Origin: Achromobacter animicus
GTDB lineage: Bacteria > Pseudomonadota > Gammaproteobacteria > Burkholderiales > Burkholderiaceae_B
Direction: 5' to 3'
Length of the DNA stretch: 64,000 nt
Assembly: GCF_902859585.1 (NCBI RefSeq)
Contig: NZ_CADIJM010000014.1
Coordinates: 1 to 64,000, forward strand
Both the position numbers and the translations under genes were made by a program. Positions 63,567 to 64,000 of this stretch are shown here, piece by piece (positions within the stretch are counted from its first letter, which is position 1; each line of letters starts with the position of its first letter). The notes under the pieces are model-generated. The model had not been told where the DNA came from, did not search any database, and saw nothing but the letters and a program-made list of their open reading frames with translations.

Positions 63567-64000
63567 TCAGGCGGGCGGCGCGGCGCGCAGCACGATCTGC
63601 GTGATCTCCGACGGCCGGCCAAGCCGGATGGGAAAGCCTGGCCACAGGCCCGCGCCGTTGCTCACGTAGAGCTGCATGTTGCCGGCCTGGTACATGCCCG
63701 ACACATAGCCTTCGTTGGCCAGCTGGGTGATGAAATGCGGACCCAGAATCTGGCCGCCATGCGTATGGCCCGACAGTTGCAGGCCGGCGCCGGCTTGCGC
63801 GTGGCGCTTGGCGCCCACGGGCCGATGGCTCAAGAGGATCACCGCCGACGACGGCGGCACGCCCTTCATGGCCGCGTCGATGTCAGGCAGGGGCTGGTTC
63901 ACGCGCGCCGCCACGCTGTCGGTGATGCCCGCCAGGACCAGCGGCTGGCCGTCGCGTTCAATTGTCATGTGTTCATTGAGCAGCATGCGCAGGCCGAGTT
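63567..64000 (-). CDS. Metallophosphoesterase (partial, runs off the window)
   Basis: The C-terminal part (at least 144 residues) of a calcineurin-like phosphoesterase; its N-terminus lies beyond the right edge. Metal-binding motifs seen are ILLSHRP and LSGHTHGGQILGP. A NEHMTIERDGQPLVLAGITD segment and the C-terminal YVSNGAGLWPGFPIRLGRPSEIT stretch match membrane-linked or cytoplasmic phosphodiesterases of the YaeI-like group. The substrate (cyclic nucleotides or lipid diphosphates) is unknown. The first in-frame ATG in view, at 63986, is probably internal. Confidence 0.78.
   Translation of the reverse strand, partial: LGLRMLLNEHMTIERDGQPLVLAGITDSVAARVNQPLPDIDAAMKGVPPSSAVILLSHRPVGAKRHAQAGAGLQLSGHTHGGQILGPHFITQLANEGYVSGMYQAGNMQLYVSNGAGLWPGFPIRLGRPSEITQIVLRAAPPA

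Overview
The window is GC-rich, densely coding betaproteobacterial chromosome, most likely from the Bordetella/Achromobacter group (Alcaligenaceae). The reasons are the leuS-lptE-holA-proA gene order, a lysine/alanine-rich HU protein with a histone-like tail, a Bug-type periplasmic receptor next to a LysR regulator, and many ABC, CoA-transferase and LysR genes. No rRNA, tRNA, insertion sequence, integrase or CRISPR array was seen.

Layout. 1-10 kb: small metabolic genes (class II aldolase, haloacid dehalogenase, YchJ, GNAT, a 3-hydroxyacyl-CoA dehydrogenase, a C39-like protein, a DHA2 efflux pump, two LysR regulators, an amidase), with a 16-bp minisatellite at 3549-3740 and a 15-bp in-frame repeat at 4871-4990. 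10-23.5 kb: mostly housekeeping (2-keto-4-pentenoate hydratase family, proA, holA, lptE, leuS, a MarR-MFS pair, HU, a D,D-carboxypeptidase, hemerythrin, SulP). 23.5-31 kb: a branched-chain-type ABC importer whose two permeases are fused, rpmB-rpmG, a Bcr/CflA pump and a cyclopropane-fatty-acid-synthase-like enzyme. 31-39 kb: a flavoprotein plus dicluster ferredoxin converging on an amidohydrolase, a second flavoprotein and a complete NitT/TauT-type ABC transporter. 39-53 kb: an acyl-CoA and transport cluster with an AMACR-type racemase that carries a frameshift, a BAAT-like hydrolase, an acyl-CoA ligase, two thioesterase or VOC-type enzymes, a class II aldolase and several more NitT/TauT transporter parts. 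53-57 kb: a glycine-betaine/proline proXWV system behind a long structured leader. 57-61 kb: a tautomerase and a Bug receptor-MaoC-CaiB operon with a divergent LysR. 61-63.3 kb: a compact RNA-repair operon of an HD-polynucleotide kinase and an RNA ligase. The window ends inside a metallophosphoesterase gene.

How the parts work together. The region from 31 to 53 kb looks like one or more catabolic islands in which binding-protein-dependent import delivers unidentified organic anions (the transporter family suggests sulfonates or aromatic/aliphatic acids) to CoA-activating and redox enzymes. The RNA-repair pair is the most distinctive defence- or stress-like module. The substrates of the 31-53 kb genes cannot be read from sequence alone.
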